Source: an uncultured Saprospiraceae bacterium | GTDB lineage: Bacteria; Bacteroidota; Bacteroidia; Chitinophagales; Saprospiraceae | Reading direction: 5' to 3' | Length of the DNA: 12,117 nucleotides | Assembly: GCA_937959375.1 (NCBI GenBank) | Contig: CALGLS010000525.1 | Span: forward strand, 1 to 12,117 | In this document: in pieces, positions 1-9,900 of the stretch | Position numbering within the stretch: the first letter of the stretch is position 1 | How the letters are laid out: each line of letters begins with the position of its first letter | Position numbers and translations under genes: made by a program | The notes under the pieces: model-generated | The model's database searches: none | Seen by the model: only the letters and a program-made list of their open reading frames with translations | Told to the model about the DNA's origin: nothing

Positions 1-1358
1 AGGATATCGAACTTAAGACGCTGTAGCATTTCATCTAGGTTAGAAGCATAACCATATTTAACCTGCCCCCAAGAAGTAATGCCAGGACGTACTTTTAATA
101 AATGCTTATAATGCGGAGCACGTGCTATGATTTGATCAATAAAAAATTGGCGCTCAGGACGCGGACCTACCAAAGACATATCTCCTTTGAGTACATTCCA
201 AAATTGAGGCAACTCGTCCAGTCGCCATTTTCGCATTACCTTCCCCCATTTTGTAATCCGATCATCGTGATCACTTGACAGTTGAGGCCCTTTCGCTTCG
301 GCATCAATAAACATTGAACGAAATTTATAAATAAAAAATGGCTTCCCATTCAAACCCACACGCTCCTGCTTAAAGAATACGGGACCATCTGATGAAAATC
401 GTACACGTAGCATGATAAACAATAGTAAAGGGGCCAAAACCACCAATCCTACTACAGCAACAAAAACATCTAACAATCTTTTTACTAAACGCTGCCAACG
501 TGGCATCATCTCTTGTTGAATCTCAATAAGTACTGCTCCAAATACATGATTCATTTTCACAGACCCCAACATGATGTCGTACATATTGGGAATGATCTTC
601 ACTGTTATACAGTTATCATCTCCGACACGACCATAACTTCGTGGATCAAAAAGCACATTCAAAATCTCACGGAGTCGATTGTGTTCTGAGGTCTCAATAG
701 CAATGATAACTTCCTCAACTTCTTGCGTTCGAATCACTTCACTGAGATTATCGATCTTTCCAAGAACTGGAAGATGTTCACTTAGGCCATTACCGCTTTT
801 TCCATTAGCATCAATAAATCCTACAAAGTTGTACCCAAGTCCTTTTTCTCGACTGGTTATTTCTTTATACAAGTCAATTGCCCTTTGATTACCTCCAAGA
901 ATTAAGGTATTGAACGTGACTTTACCAGCTTTCAATCGACGACTTGCCCGAGTCAAAAGAATCATACGCATGAATGCCGTGAAAAGGTAATGATAAGCAA
1001 ACAAGGTAAAATAGGAAGTATAGTAGGTAGAATAATCTTTTACAAAGTCATCTAAAATGAGTGTAAAAAACAGAAAGGTTACGCCTAAAAAAGTGAGAAA
1101 AAAAGTACGTGTCAAAGTAGCCAATCTTGAGATGCGATAAACATCTTGGTACTTATCAAAAATGGAGTACAGTAACAACCAACCAATGGGAATAATAAAA
1201 ATTCCATACCAAAAATTAGCATCTTCGGTAATTTCCCAATTTATCGGCACCCCTTCTAATCGCTTTCTATAAATATAAAAGCAAGCCCAAGCCAACATCG
1301 CCATAATGAAGTCGGCCATCCCGTAAACGAACATATCAATCCTACGCTTGCGTTTCAT
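1..1358 (-). CDS. Polyprenyl-phosphate sugar-phosphate transferase (exopolysaccharide initiating enzyme, WcaJ/WbaP-like), 3' end cut by window edge
   Basis: About 452 residues are visible; the stop lies beyond position 1. The N-terminal ~115 residues hold about four hydrophobic membrane segments. They are followed by a Rossmann-like CoA-binding-type domain (FNTLILGGNQ region, about residues 150-270), a further membrane-associated helix (KRLLDVFVAVVGLVVLAP, near residue 290) and the bacterial sugar transferase domain. Diagnostic motifs are FFKQERVG, YKFRSM, RLDELPQFWNVLKGDMSLVGPRPE (about residues 378-399) and RPGITSWGQVKYGYA (near 421-435). The Asp-Glu of LDELPQ matches the catalytic dyad known for the PglC-type family. 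The family moves a sugar phosphate from a UDP-sugar to undecaprenyl phosphate at the inner membrane, the first step of capsule, exopolysaccharide or O-antigen assembly. The sugar cannot be told from sequence. It is the last visible gene of the minus-strand cluster, 66 bp after the lipoprotein gene. By comparison with ~460-residue relatives, only about 10-20 residues are missing. The ATG at 1358 is the only good start; its upstream region is AT-rich with a weak GAGAA. Confidence 0.93.
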   Translation of the reverse strand, partial: MKRKRRIDMFVYGMADFIMAMLAWACFYIYRKRLEGVPINWEITEDANFWYGIFIIPIGWLLLYSIFDKYQDVYRISRLATLTRTFFLTFLGVTFLFFTLILDDFVKDYSTYYTSYFTLFAYHYLFTAFMRMILLTRASRRLKAGKVTFNTLILGGNQRAIDLYKEITSREKGLGYNFVGFIDANGKSGNGLSEHLPVLGKIDNLSEVIRTQEVEEVIIAIETSEHNRLREILNVLFDPRSYGRVGDDNCITVKIIPNMYDIMLGSVKMNHVFGAVLIEIQQEMMPRWQRLVKRLLDVFVAVVGLVVLAPLLLFIMLRVRFSSDGPVFFKQERVGLNGKPFFIYKFRSMFIDAEAKGPQLSSDHDDRITKWGKVMRKWRLDELPQFWNVLKGDMSLVGPRPERQFFIDQIIARAPHYKHLLKVRPGITSWGQVKYGYASNLDEMLQRLKFDI

Positions 1359-1424
1359 GGTTCTCAAAGTCAAAATCGTTTTGTACTCTCTTTTAAAATT
1401 ATACTGTAGTTGTTAAAAAACGCG

Positions 1425-2312
1425 CTAGAATGTAACAAGCTTCACATTGTCAACATAAATTTTTGCTTCTGGCATCGTATCCAATGCTTCTGAACTTAAC
1501 TGGCCAAATAAGACGATTTGATAACTACCAATTCCAGGAGTTTGTGCAGCTTCCTGCAAAGGAACTTTCATATCAAAATAAATTTTCTTCCACTCGTCTG
1601 TTTTAACCACTGTTCTTTCATAGTTAAAATAAATTTGAGTTCCACCCTGATCATAACCCAGTAGCCCAATGTTAAAATTCACATCCGTCTTAAAATCCAT
1701 TTCTAAAAAGGAAACATATGCCGTAACTGGATCTGGAAACGTCGTAATAAAATTTGTCGCAGCCGACACCGTTAAATGATCTTCACGCAAAGTAGCCATT
1801 CCCGAACCCCCTTCAAATCCAGCATCCGTATTTCCTTCAAAAAAAGTTTCTGTATCACCATCCAAATCAGTAAAAAATAAATGATTCGTTGTTTCAAAAT
1901 CTTCTACTAATTGAAAAATTGCGTTTTCTCCGTATGTTAGTGTTGGATTTATTGTGAGATCTTCTGTAGGTGCAAAATTAAATTCACCTTCAAACTCTTG
2001 ATAGAATGGATAAATATTTCGACTAGAAGATATACCATTCACTTTCACCCCCGGAAATATCGTGACGCTTTTTTCACCTTCCTCTAACACAGGAATCCTA
2101 GCCGGTAAAGGAAATGCTCCAAGGAACTCATTATTTACATAAACCCATGCATCTGTAATGTTACTGGAACTGCTTCCTTCTTCTCCCGAAGAGGTAACAT
2201 CTATCGTTTCAATATTCAGATAAGCCGGAATATCTTCAGCGGGGTTTATAACTTCACAGGAAGTACTTAACAACACTACCACAATTCCAAAAAACAAAAA
2301 AACATTTTTCAT
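1425..2312 (-). CDS. Predicted outer-surface lipoprotein of unknown function, possibly glycan-binding
   Basis: This is a complete 295-residue ORF. It opens with a lipoprotein-type signal: Lys2, hydrophobic residues 4-15, then STSC with the candidate lipidated Cys19, a form common in Bacteroidota although Ser at -3 is not the classic Leu. A Ser/Gly/Glu-rich linker follows (about 40-50). Next comes a short beta-rich segment with a PEGA-like look (DAWVYVNNEFLGAFPLP, then a GEKSVTI strand, about 54-95). The C-terminal half (about 150-295) is beta-rich and ends in IYVDNVKLVTF, an ending often seen in jelly-roll carbohydrate-binding modules. No catalytic motif is visible. It starts 12 bp after the oxidoreductase stop and lies 66 bp before the sugar transferase, so co-transcription is likely, which suggests a link to the polysaccharide. 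The domain comparisons are by eye, and glycan binding is inference. The start at 2312 is chosen because it places the signal sequence at the N-terminus. Confidence 0.85.
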   Translation of the reverse strand: MKNVFLFFGIVVVLLSTSCEVINPAEDIPAYLNIETIDVTSSGEEGSSSSNITDAWVYVNNEFLGAFPLPARIPVLEEGEKSVTIFPGVKVNGISSSRNIYPFYQEFEGEFNFAPTEDLTINPTLTYGENAIFQLVEDFETTNHLFFTDLDGDTETFFEGNTDAGFEGGSGMATLREDHLTVSAATNFITTFPDPVTAYVSFLEMDFKTDVNFNIGLLGYDQGGTQIYFNYERTVVKTDEWKKIYFDMKVPLQEAAQTPGIGSYQIVLFGQLSSEALDTMPEAKIYVDNVKLVTF

Positions 2313-2324
2313 AATTACTATATT

Positions 2325-3317
2325 TTACACGGATGTTAAATTCCCTCTTTTTTTAATTTCCTCTATAATTTTATGCGCTACTTCCAGCGCGCGCAAACCA
2401 TCTGATATATCCACAACTGGTTTTACATTTTTTTCAATACTATTGGCAAATGATTCTAATTCCATTTTTATCGCATTCACCTCTTCTATTTCTGGCATCT
2501 CTACATGAATCAGTTTTACACCGCTGTTTGTTTCCAATTCAAAAAATTGATCACTTGGCGGCAGTCCAACTCCGCCTTTTTCGTAGAGCCGAACAATCTG
2601 TGCTTCTTTTTCTAAAAAGTCGAGACTGATGTAAGCATCCTTTTGAAATAAACGAAGCTTTCTCATCTGTTTAAGCGAAATACGACTAGCTGTCAAATTA
2701 GCAACACAACCATTTTCAAATTCCAAACGTGCATTGCTGATATCCGGTGTTTCACTAACGACCGCTACCCCACTCGCACTTATACTTTTCAAGGGCGAGG
2801 GTACCATACTCAAAACAATATCAATATCATGAATCATCAAATCAAGAATAACCGATACATCCGTTCCTCGAGGATTAAACGCTGCCAGGCGATGCGCTTC
2901 AATAAACATCGGCGCAAGATCATGTTCACTTAATGCCAAAAATGCAGGATTAAATCGTTCAACATGACCTACCTGTATCTTTACCTGATGAGCTTCACCA
3001 AGTTTTAATAATCGACGGCCTTCTTCTGTGGTATGTGTTAGTGGCTTCTCTATAAACAAATGCTTACCACTTTTTATTGCTTTTTCTGCTAGGGTAAAAT
3101 GACTAACCGTAGGTGTTACTATATCCACTATATCTACTGCTTCTATCAAAGCTTCCGCGCTATCAAATGCCTCAATACCATAGCTTGCCGCAATCGACTT
3201 ACATTTTTCCTCATCTATATCGTAACATCCCACCAACTCTAGCTGCCCAACCATTTGAATACACTTCAAATGAATAGTCCCCAAATGGCCTGCGCCCAGT
3301 ACTCCGATTTTTAGCAT
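2325..3317 (-). CDS. Gfo/Idh/MocA-family NAD(P)-dependent oxidoreductase, probably acting on a sugar or sugar nucleotide
   Basis: This complete 330-residue protein has the usual family length. A Rossmann fold opens at residue 3 with GxGxxG (G8, G10, G13: GVLGAGHLG). The family EKP motif is at 90-92 (FIEKP), where the Lys normally contacts cofactor or substrate. GHVERFNPA is at 117-125, and DLMIHDIDI (159-167) carries the His (H163) and Asp positions typical of the catalytic region. GHVERFNPA plus DLMIHDIDI resembles the subgroup that includes UDP-GlcNAc 3-dehydrogenases (GnnA-like); that is a family resemblance, and the substrate is not proven. The family oxidises or reduces sugar hydroxyl/keto groups with NAD(P) in the cytoplasm. 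It is the first gene of the minus-strand cluster, ahead of a lipoprotein and a polyprenyl sugar-phosphate transferase, so supplying a modified sugar nucleotide to a surface glycan fits. An AGGA (3331-3328) lies 10 bases upstream of ATG 3317, a moderate ribosome-binding site that supports this start. Confidence 0.9.
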   Translation of the reverse strand: MLKIGVLGAGHLGTIHLKCIQMVGQLELVGCYDIDEEKCKSIAASYGIEAFDSAEALIEAVDIVDIVTPTVSHFTLAEKAIKSGKHLFIEKPLTHTTEEGRRLLKLGEAHQVKIQVGHVERFNPAFLALSEHDLAPMFIEAHRLAAFNPRGTDVSVILDLMIHDIDIVLSMVPSPLKSISASGVAVVSETPDISNARLEFENGCVANLTASRISLKQMRKLRLFQKDAYISLDFLEKEAQIVRLYEKGGVGLPPSDQFFELETNSGVKLIHVEMPEIEEVNAIKMELESFANSIEKNVKPVVDISDGLRALEVAHKIIEEIKKRGNLTSV

Positions 3318-3921
3318 GCTGTTTTATTCCTATTTCTGAAGCTGACTAGCAACTTCCCTGTTAAACTAGAGACAAAAATACCTATTGATACACTATTTCT
3401 ATAGCAATCAACTTCTTTTATCAAAAACGAAATAGAAGGTTAATTTGCTGTGAAGTCCTCACCAACTTATCGAACTGACGCAGTTTATCTGACATAATCA
3501 CATTATCGCTTCCAGTTTGAAAATAAAAAATTATAAAAAAATAACTAAACAACTGATAAACAGATGATTACATTTTTCATAGTAAAATAAATCATATTTC
3601 AATAACTTATACGACCTTTTTACATGAAAAACTGCAACCACAATGAATATTAGCCGTTTTGACAAAAAGTATTACGATAACATAGCCGAAAATGCTAAGA
3701 TCGAAATAATACCATTCCACTAACCGCACATAAATAATAAGTAGTCACAGCACTACCTATCCCTTAAGCCGATCGGGTTCTCATTACAAAACATTGCGTA
3801 ATTGCTACAGCATCATTCGTTGTAACAATACCTCATAATGTTTTTTAATACCAACCTCTTGCAATAGACCAACACTTACGCTTACTATTTACTAACGAAT
3901 TGTCTCTTAAATCTTAACGTT
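3318..3921. other. 604-bp AT-rich divergent intergenic region without a recognisable gene
   Basis: This separates the minus-strand glycan cluster from the plus-strand giant gene, so it must hold both divergent promoters. One minus-strand -7 candidate is annotated at 3373-3380. On the plus strand I found no exact TAnnTTTG box within 300 bases of ATG 3922. TTGTAACAA near 3820-3830 is a short near-palindrome that could be an operator but is too short to call. Only tiny ORFs exist; the longest noticed is 26 codons at 3643-3723. No tRNA, riboswitch or terminator was recognised. Confidence 0.6.
3373..3380 (-). promoter_or_regulatory. Candidate Bacteroidota -7 box for the oxidoreductase-lipoprotein-transferase operon
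   Basis: On the minus strand this reads TATTTTTG, an exact match to the TAnnTTTG -7 element of Bacteroidota sigma-ABfr promoters. It would place transcription start near 3366, giving a leader of about 49 nt before ATG 3317. A clear TTTG -33 element at the usual spacing is missing; the nearest TTG (3407-3405) is about 24 bases away, a little too far. An 8-base match in AT-rich DNA can occur by chance, so this is a candidate only. Confidence 0.35.
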
Positions 3922-6900
3922 ATGAGCAAAGTCAAACTATATCTATCCAAATCAGGTAGATGGTTTACAAGTTGTGTTATTCTATTATTAACCATAATCA
4001 GCAACTGCACAGCGCAGTGTTCATTGTCATGCAACAATGGACTTAACGTGTCACTCGGCATTAACTGCACAGCCGAAATAACCCCAGACCTAATATTGGA
4101 AGGAGATTTCTCAGGTTGCACTGGCCCTATTCTCATTCAAGTGATGGATGCAGATGGCAATCTAATTCCAAACAATCCTATCGTTGACGCAAACTACCTC
4201 AACCAATCGCTAACAGTAATGGTTACAGACCAAGCTACTGGAGCAGGTTGCCAAGGTTCCATCTTTATTGAAGACTATGGAGCACCAACCATTTTATGCA
4301 ATGATATCGAAATCAGTTGCAACGCCTCTGCTCATCCAGATGACATTGGCTATCCAGTTGTCAACGATAGCTGCGATCCCAATCCAACGCTAACGTACTC
4401 CGATCAGGTAAATGACTTGGCTTGCAATCCTGACGATTACGTACAACAAATCATTCGTACATGGATGGCAACAGATGCGAGCGGTAATATTGCTGCGACT
4501 TGCGTGCAAACTATTTCACGTATGCGCCCACTACTCGCTGACATTGTGTTTCCAAATGATAAGAACGACATTGAAGATCCTTCTCTTGATTGTACAAATC
4601 CAGATACAACTCCTTCTAACACAGGTTTTCCTACAATTGATGGCATACCAATTGACAACAATGGTCCCTGTGGTTTTTGGTTTTACCATACCGACACTCC
4701 TCCAACACCTACCTGTGAAGGGAGTTTTGTCATTGTAAGAACATGGACGGTAAACACAAGCTGGTGTGGAAATGCTGCTAGTATAACGGATACTCAATTT
4801 ATAAAAGTCCTTGACAAAACAGCTCCAACGATTAATTGTCCAAGTAACTTTTCAGTCAATGCAAACACAACTACTTGTACTGGAAATATAACCATCCCTG
4901 CTGCTACTGCAAGTGATAATTGTTCTAGCGAATCAAATATTAGTATTCAAATTACGGGACCTAACGGACCTGTCACTGCCAACCAAACCATCAACCTACC
5001 AGTCGGAGTATATACCTTTACCTATACTGCTACTGATGACTGCGGCAATACATCAACTTGCTCAACTACAGCTACGATCACTGACGGTGTGGCTCCTGTT
5101 GCTATCTGTATTTCATCTACTACAGTTGGTCTTACGAACACGCCACCAACTTTAGTCAATGCAAGTACATTCGATGATGGAAGTTACGACAACTGTGGCC
5201 CTATCACATATTTAGCCAGAAGAATGGACAATCCGAATTGCCCAGGCAATGATGCTACTGCATTTAATACGACCATCCCTTTTTCTTGCTGTGATGTAGG
5301 TTCTACTGTTATGATAGAATTTCAAGTAACAGATGCTGGTACCCAACTTTCGAATACTTGTATGGTGGAAGTTTTGGTACAAGACAATTTACCAATGACA
5401 CTCACCTGTCCTGCTAATGTAACCATCAACTGTGATCAAGATTATACCGACCTAAATATTACAGGTGAAGCGACAGGAAGCGACAATTGCGGAATTAACG
5501 ACCTATCCTACACCGATGATCTTTCCGGATTGGGTACTTGTAATATTGGACAAATTATTAGAACATGGACACTTACTGATAGTTATGGTGCAACAACATC
5601 TTGCAATCAAATCATTACCTCTATTAGTACAGGAAACGGAGTTGTAAACTTCCCTCCAGATGTACTTAATGCAGAGTGCGGCGATGCAAACGATGTGAGT
5701 ATTACAGGTGTACCAACCACTTCTGGTAACTGCAATCAATACGGGTTTGGGAGTACTGATCTTGTTTTCTTCTTACAAGATTCTTGTGTTAGAAAAGTAC
5801 TAAGAACTTGGATTGTAATGGATTGGTGTACTGGTGAATCACTAAGCCAAGTACAGCTAATAGAAGAAACAGACACGCAAGCACCAGTCATTATTGGCGT
5901 ACCTTCCAACATGACCGTAGAATGTGATGCTGTTCCTACTCCAGCAAATGTAAACGCAACGGATGATTGTACTTCACCTAGCTTGGTGTTTGAAGAAACT
6001 AGTGTTATCACTGGTTGCGAAACCATCCTTACACGTACTTGGACTGCAACAGACAATTGTGGAAACCAATCAAGCGCATCACAAGTAATTACAGTAACTG
6101 ATTCTGCAGCTCCAACATTTAATAATATTCCTTCAGATGAAAATGTAGAATGCGATAATATTCCAGCTGCACCAACAGTATCTGCTTCCGATAATTGTTC
6201 TGATCCTACGGTAACATTAAACGAAATAAGTACTCCAGGAATTTGTGAAGAAACATTTACCATTACACGTGTTTGGACAGCAACTGACGATTGTGGCAAC
6301 ACCAATTCAATTCAGCAAACCATCAATGTTTCAGACAATACAGCTCCAATCATTTCAGGAGTACCTAGCAATATAGATGTTTCATGTGATAATATTCCAG
6401 CAGCAGCTAGCCCTTCCGCTACAGATAACTGTGATCCAAATCCAACCATAACAATAGAAGAAACTACAATCGTTGGTCCCTGTGATCAGTCATACAGCAT
6501 TATTAGAACTTGGGTTGCAAGTGATAATTGTGGTAACACTTCAAGTGCTTCACAAACATTAAATGTTTCTGATAACACTGCACCAGTACTTAATAACGTG
6601 CCTGAAGATGTAACGACAAGTTGCGGCAATATTCCACTACCTGGCAATATAACAGCAAGTGATAATTGTGATCCAAATCCAACTATATCTTTTGATGATA
6701 GTTTCTCAGGAGGCGGTTGCTTCAGCGAATTTTCAATCACAAGAATTTGGACCGCGACGGATGACTGTGGAAACGTTTCCACCGCTTCACAAGTTGTCAC
6801 AGTTGTAGATATGGAAGATCCTGTTCTTACGAATGTACCAGCTGATGTAAGCGTTGAATGTGATAATATTCCAGAACCAGTTAACCCAACGGCAACAGAT

Positions 6901-9900
6901 GATTGTACAACAAGCCCAATCGTCACACTTGATTCTAACATTATACCTGGAACCTGTGAAGACACACACACAATTATTCGAACTTGGACGGCAACTGATC
7001 TTTGTGGCAACACAAGCACAGCTAGTCAAACCATAAATGTTTCTGACAATACAAACCCTACGCTTAGTGGTGTTCCTGCAGACCTGACTGTTGAGTGTAG
7101 CAATATTCCGCTTCCAGCGAATCCAGTAGCAAGCGACAATTGTGATCCAAACCCAAGCGTTAGCTTTACTCAAACTGGCGACCCAACAGCAGGTTGTTCT
7201 GGCGATTTTGAGATCGTACGTACCTGGACAGTCACTGACCGCTGCGGTAATCAAATTACTCAATCTCAAACCATTACATTAATTGATACGACAGCACCAA
7301 CCATAGCAGGTGTACCCAACGACCTCACATTAGAATGTGACGAGGCCATTCCAAATCCGGCAAATCCAACAGCTACTGATGATTGTGATAACAATGTTAA
7401 CCTAAGCTTCGAAGAGACTTCCGCTCCTGGCGATTGTCCGAACAGCACCATCATTACACGAACTTGGACAGCAACTGATTTTTGCAACAACCAAACAACC
7501 GAAACACAAATCATCACAATTGATGACAACACCGATCCAATATTTACCAGCATACCGCTGAGCATAACTGTTTCTTGCGATGAAATTCCTGATGTAACTA
7601 CGTTAATTGCTACAGATAATTGTGATGATGATGTTACGATTACCTTTGAAGAAATTACGAACGCAGGTGGATGTACGGCAGAGTTTGGCATTGTGCGCAT
7701 ATGGACAGCAACTGATAATTGTGGCAACAGCAAATCCGTCTCACAAATTATTACAACCATTGATGAAGAAGCGCCAGTATTTTCTGAACTACCTATGAGT
7801 ATGGAGATCGAATGCGACATGGTTCCTCCTCCAGCAGAACTTACTGCTAGTGATAATTGCGATACTGACGTTGTTGTTACTTTTGTAGAAGGCTCAACTC
7901 CGGGGATGTGTGAAAATACATTTACTTTAATTAGAACTTGGACAGCTACTGATGACTGTGGCAACACCGCGGTACATACACAGACATTAGATGTGGAAGA
8001 CATGACAACACCATTTATTGAACCAATCATTCCTGTTATAAGTGTGACTTGTGAAAACATTCCTGCTCCAGTAACGCCGAATCCGACCGACAATTGTGAC
8101 GACGATGTAGATCTTGTGTTTGAAGAAATCAATAACTCTGGCTCTTGCAACAATGGCATTTTCACTATAGTGAGAACATGGACTGCGACTGACAATTGTG
8201 GCAACAACATCGTACAAGTCCAAACGATAAATGTAACCGACAATACTCCTCCAACGCTAGTAGATGTGCCTGCTGATGTAACGATTGAATGCGACCTAAT
8301 TCCTGCACCAACAGTTACTGCAACCGATGCTTGCGATTCTGATGTAGAAGTTACCTTATCAGAAAGTACTGAAGCTGGAATTTGTCCGAACACTTATATC
8401 CTCACACGAACTTGGACAGCGACTGATGATTGTGGCAACACAGATATTGGTACCCAAGTAATAACTGTAACAGACAACACCGCACCGGTTTTAAGTGGTG
8501 TACCTACAGATATGACGGTAGAATGCGATGCTATTCCAGATCCTCCTAATGTAGTCATAACAGACAATTGCGACATGAGTCCATCGATGACTTTTAGTGA
8601 AATTTCCAATCCAGGTGATTGTCCAAATTCGCTTACCATCGTTCGTACTTGGTCAGCACTTGATGCTTGCGATAATTTCATATCTGCCACACAAACCATT
8701 ACAGTGATTGATTCACAAGGTCCTGTTTTAACTGGAGTGCCGGCTGATATTACGGTTGACTGTGAGGCCGTACCAACTGTACCTACTGTTACAGCGGTTG
8801 ACAATTGCGATGAAGATGTATCCGTTACTTTTACAGAAACATCTGAACCTACTTGTACCAATAGTTATGAAATAACGAGAACTTGGGAATCAGTGGATGA
8901 CTGTGGTAACAATAGTGTTGCAGTACAGACGATTACAGTGGAAGACAATATTCCACCAACCATTGTTTGTCCAGTGGATACGACCTTTAGGTTTTTAGGT
9001 GAATTTGTTCCACCTATTTATTGTAAAGTAAAAGATTTCATTCAGGTACATGCGACAGACAATTGTACTGCTGTAGAAGACATTACGATTACATGGACAA
9101 TGGATTACGGATTGAATGGTCCTGATGGAGTCATTGATTCTTCAGGAACCATAACCAACATGTTACCAAACGCTACACTATCAGACTCGTTTGAAGTTGG
9201 AGTTACACTTTTTGTTTTTACAGCGACTGATGAATGTGGAAATACTTCGACTTGTAGTTCTACTGAAATTGTGATAGACAATGTAGCTCCTTCGTTTTCT
9301 GCATTTCCTGTTACAACGACCTTGGCATTTGATTTCGTAACAGGAGAATATGCTTCTTCCACTACACCCGATCAGTATATTTTCTTTTTAGATGATTGCT
9401 GCGCCGATCCTGAAGTTCATTTCTATCTTCCAGACGGCAGTTTTGCAGACGAATTATTTTGGGATTGTGATGATACTGACTTTTTACCTTCAGGGGTAAT
9501 AACTCCAATAATTGTTATTGACTGCTGGGGCAACTTCACTATTGTTTCTCCTTTTACTATCGTAAATCCACCGAACGAAAATCCGAATCCATGTGGTCCT
9601 ACGCCGCCAGCGGCTTCGTTTATAACAGGTATGACTTACACGGAAAACAGTCAGAACATTGAAGACGTAACGGTTAATTTAACTGGTGGCCTTTCAGCTA
9701 GTACGACTACAGACAGCGCTGGATACTATCAGTTTATGGGGCTACCAACAAACAGCAACTATACAGTAAGCCCAGAACTAGATAGCAATCCACTCAATGG
9801 TGTGAGTACTTATGATTTGGTTTTAATTAGTAAACATCTTTTGGAATTGCAACTATTGGATTCACCGTACAAAATGATTGCTGCAGATATAGATAACAAT

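Noticed and set aside
679..888. Plus-strand 69-codon ORF opposite the sugar transferase
   Set aside because: It is a shadow of the well-supported transferase gene on the minus strand, with low-complexity Ser/Leu content.
3643..3723. 26-codon ORF in the divergent intergenic region
   Set aside because: It is too short to support, has no ribosome-binding site and no recognisable motif; chance ORFs of this size are common.
5736..8861. Long open frames on the minus strand (5736-6305, 6486-7019, 7266-8393, 8394-8861) with recurring LPQSSVAVQVR-like peptides
   Set aside because: They lie exactly antisense to the 13 repeats and their recurring peptide is the antisense reading of the conserved RTWTATDDCGN block. 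The period of the repeat and its codon use keep the frame open; there is no signal, start context or recognisable domain.
5881..8949. CRISPR-like or satellite DNA array
   Set aside because: The 228-240-bp periodicity is protein-coding with whole-codon length changes and diverged DNA; there are no short identical repeats with unique spacers.
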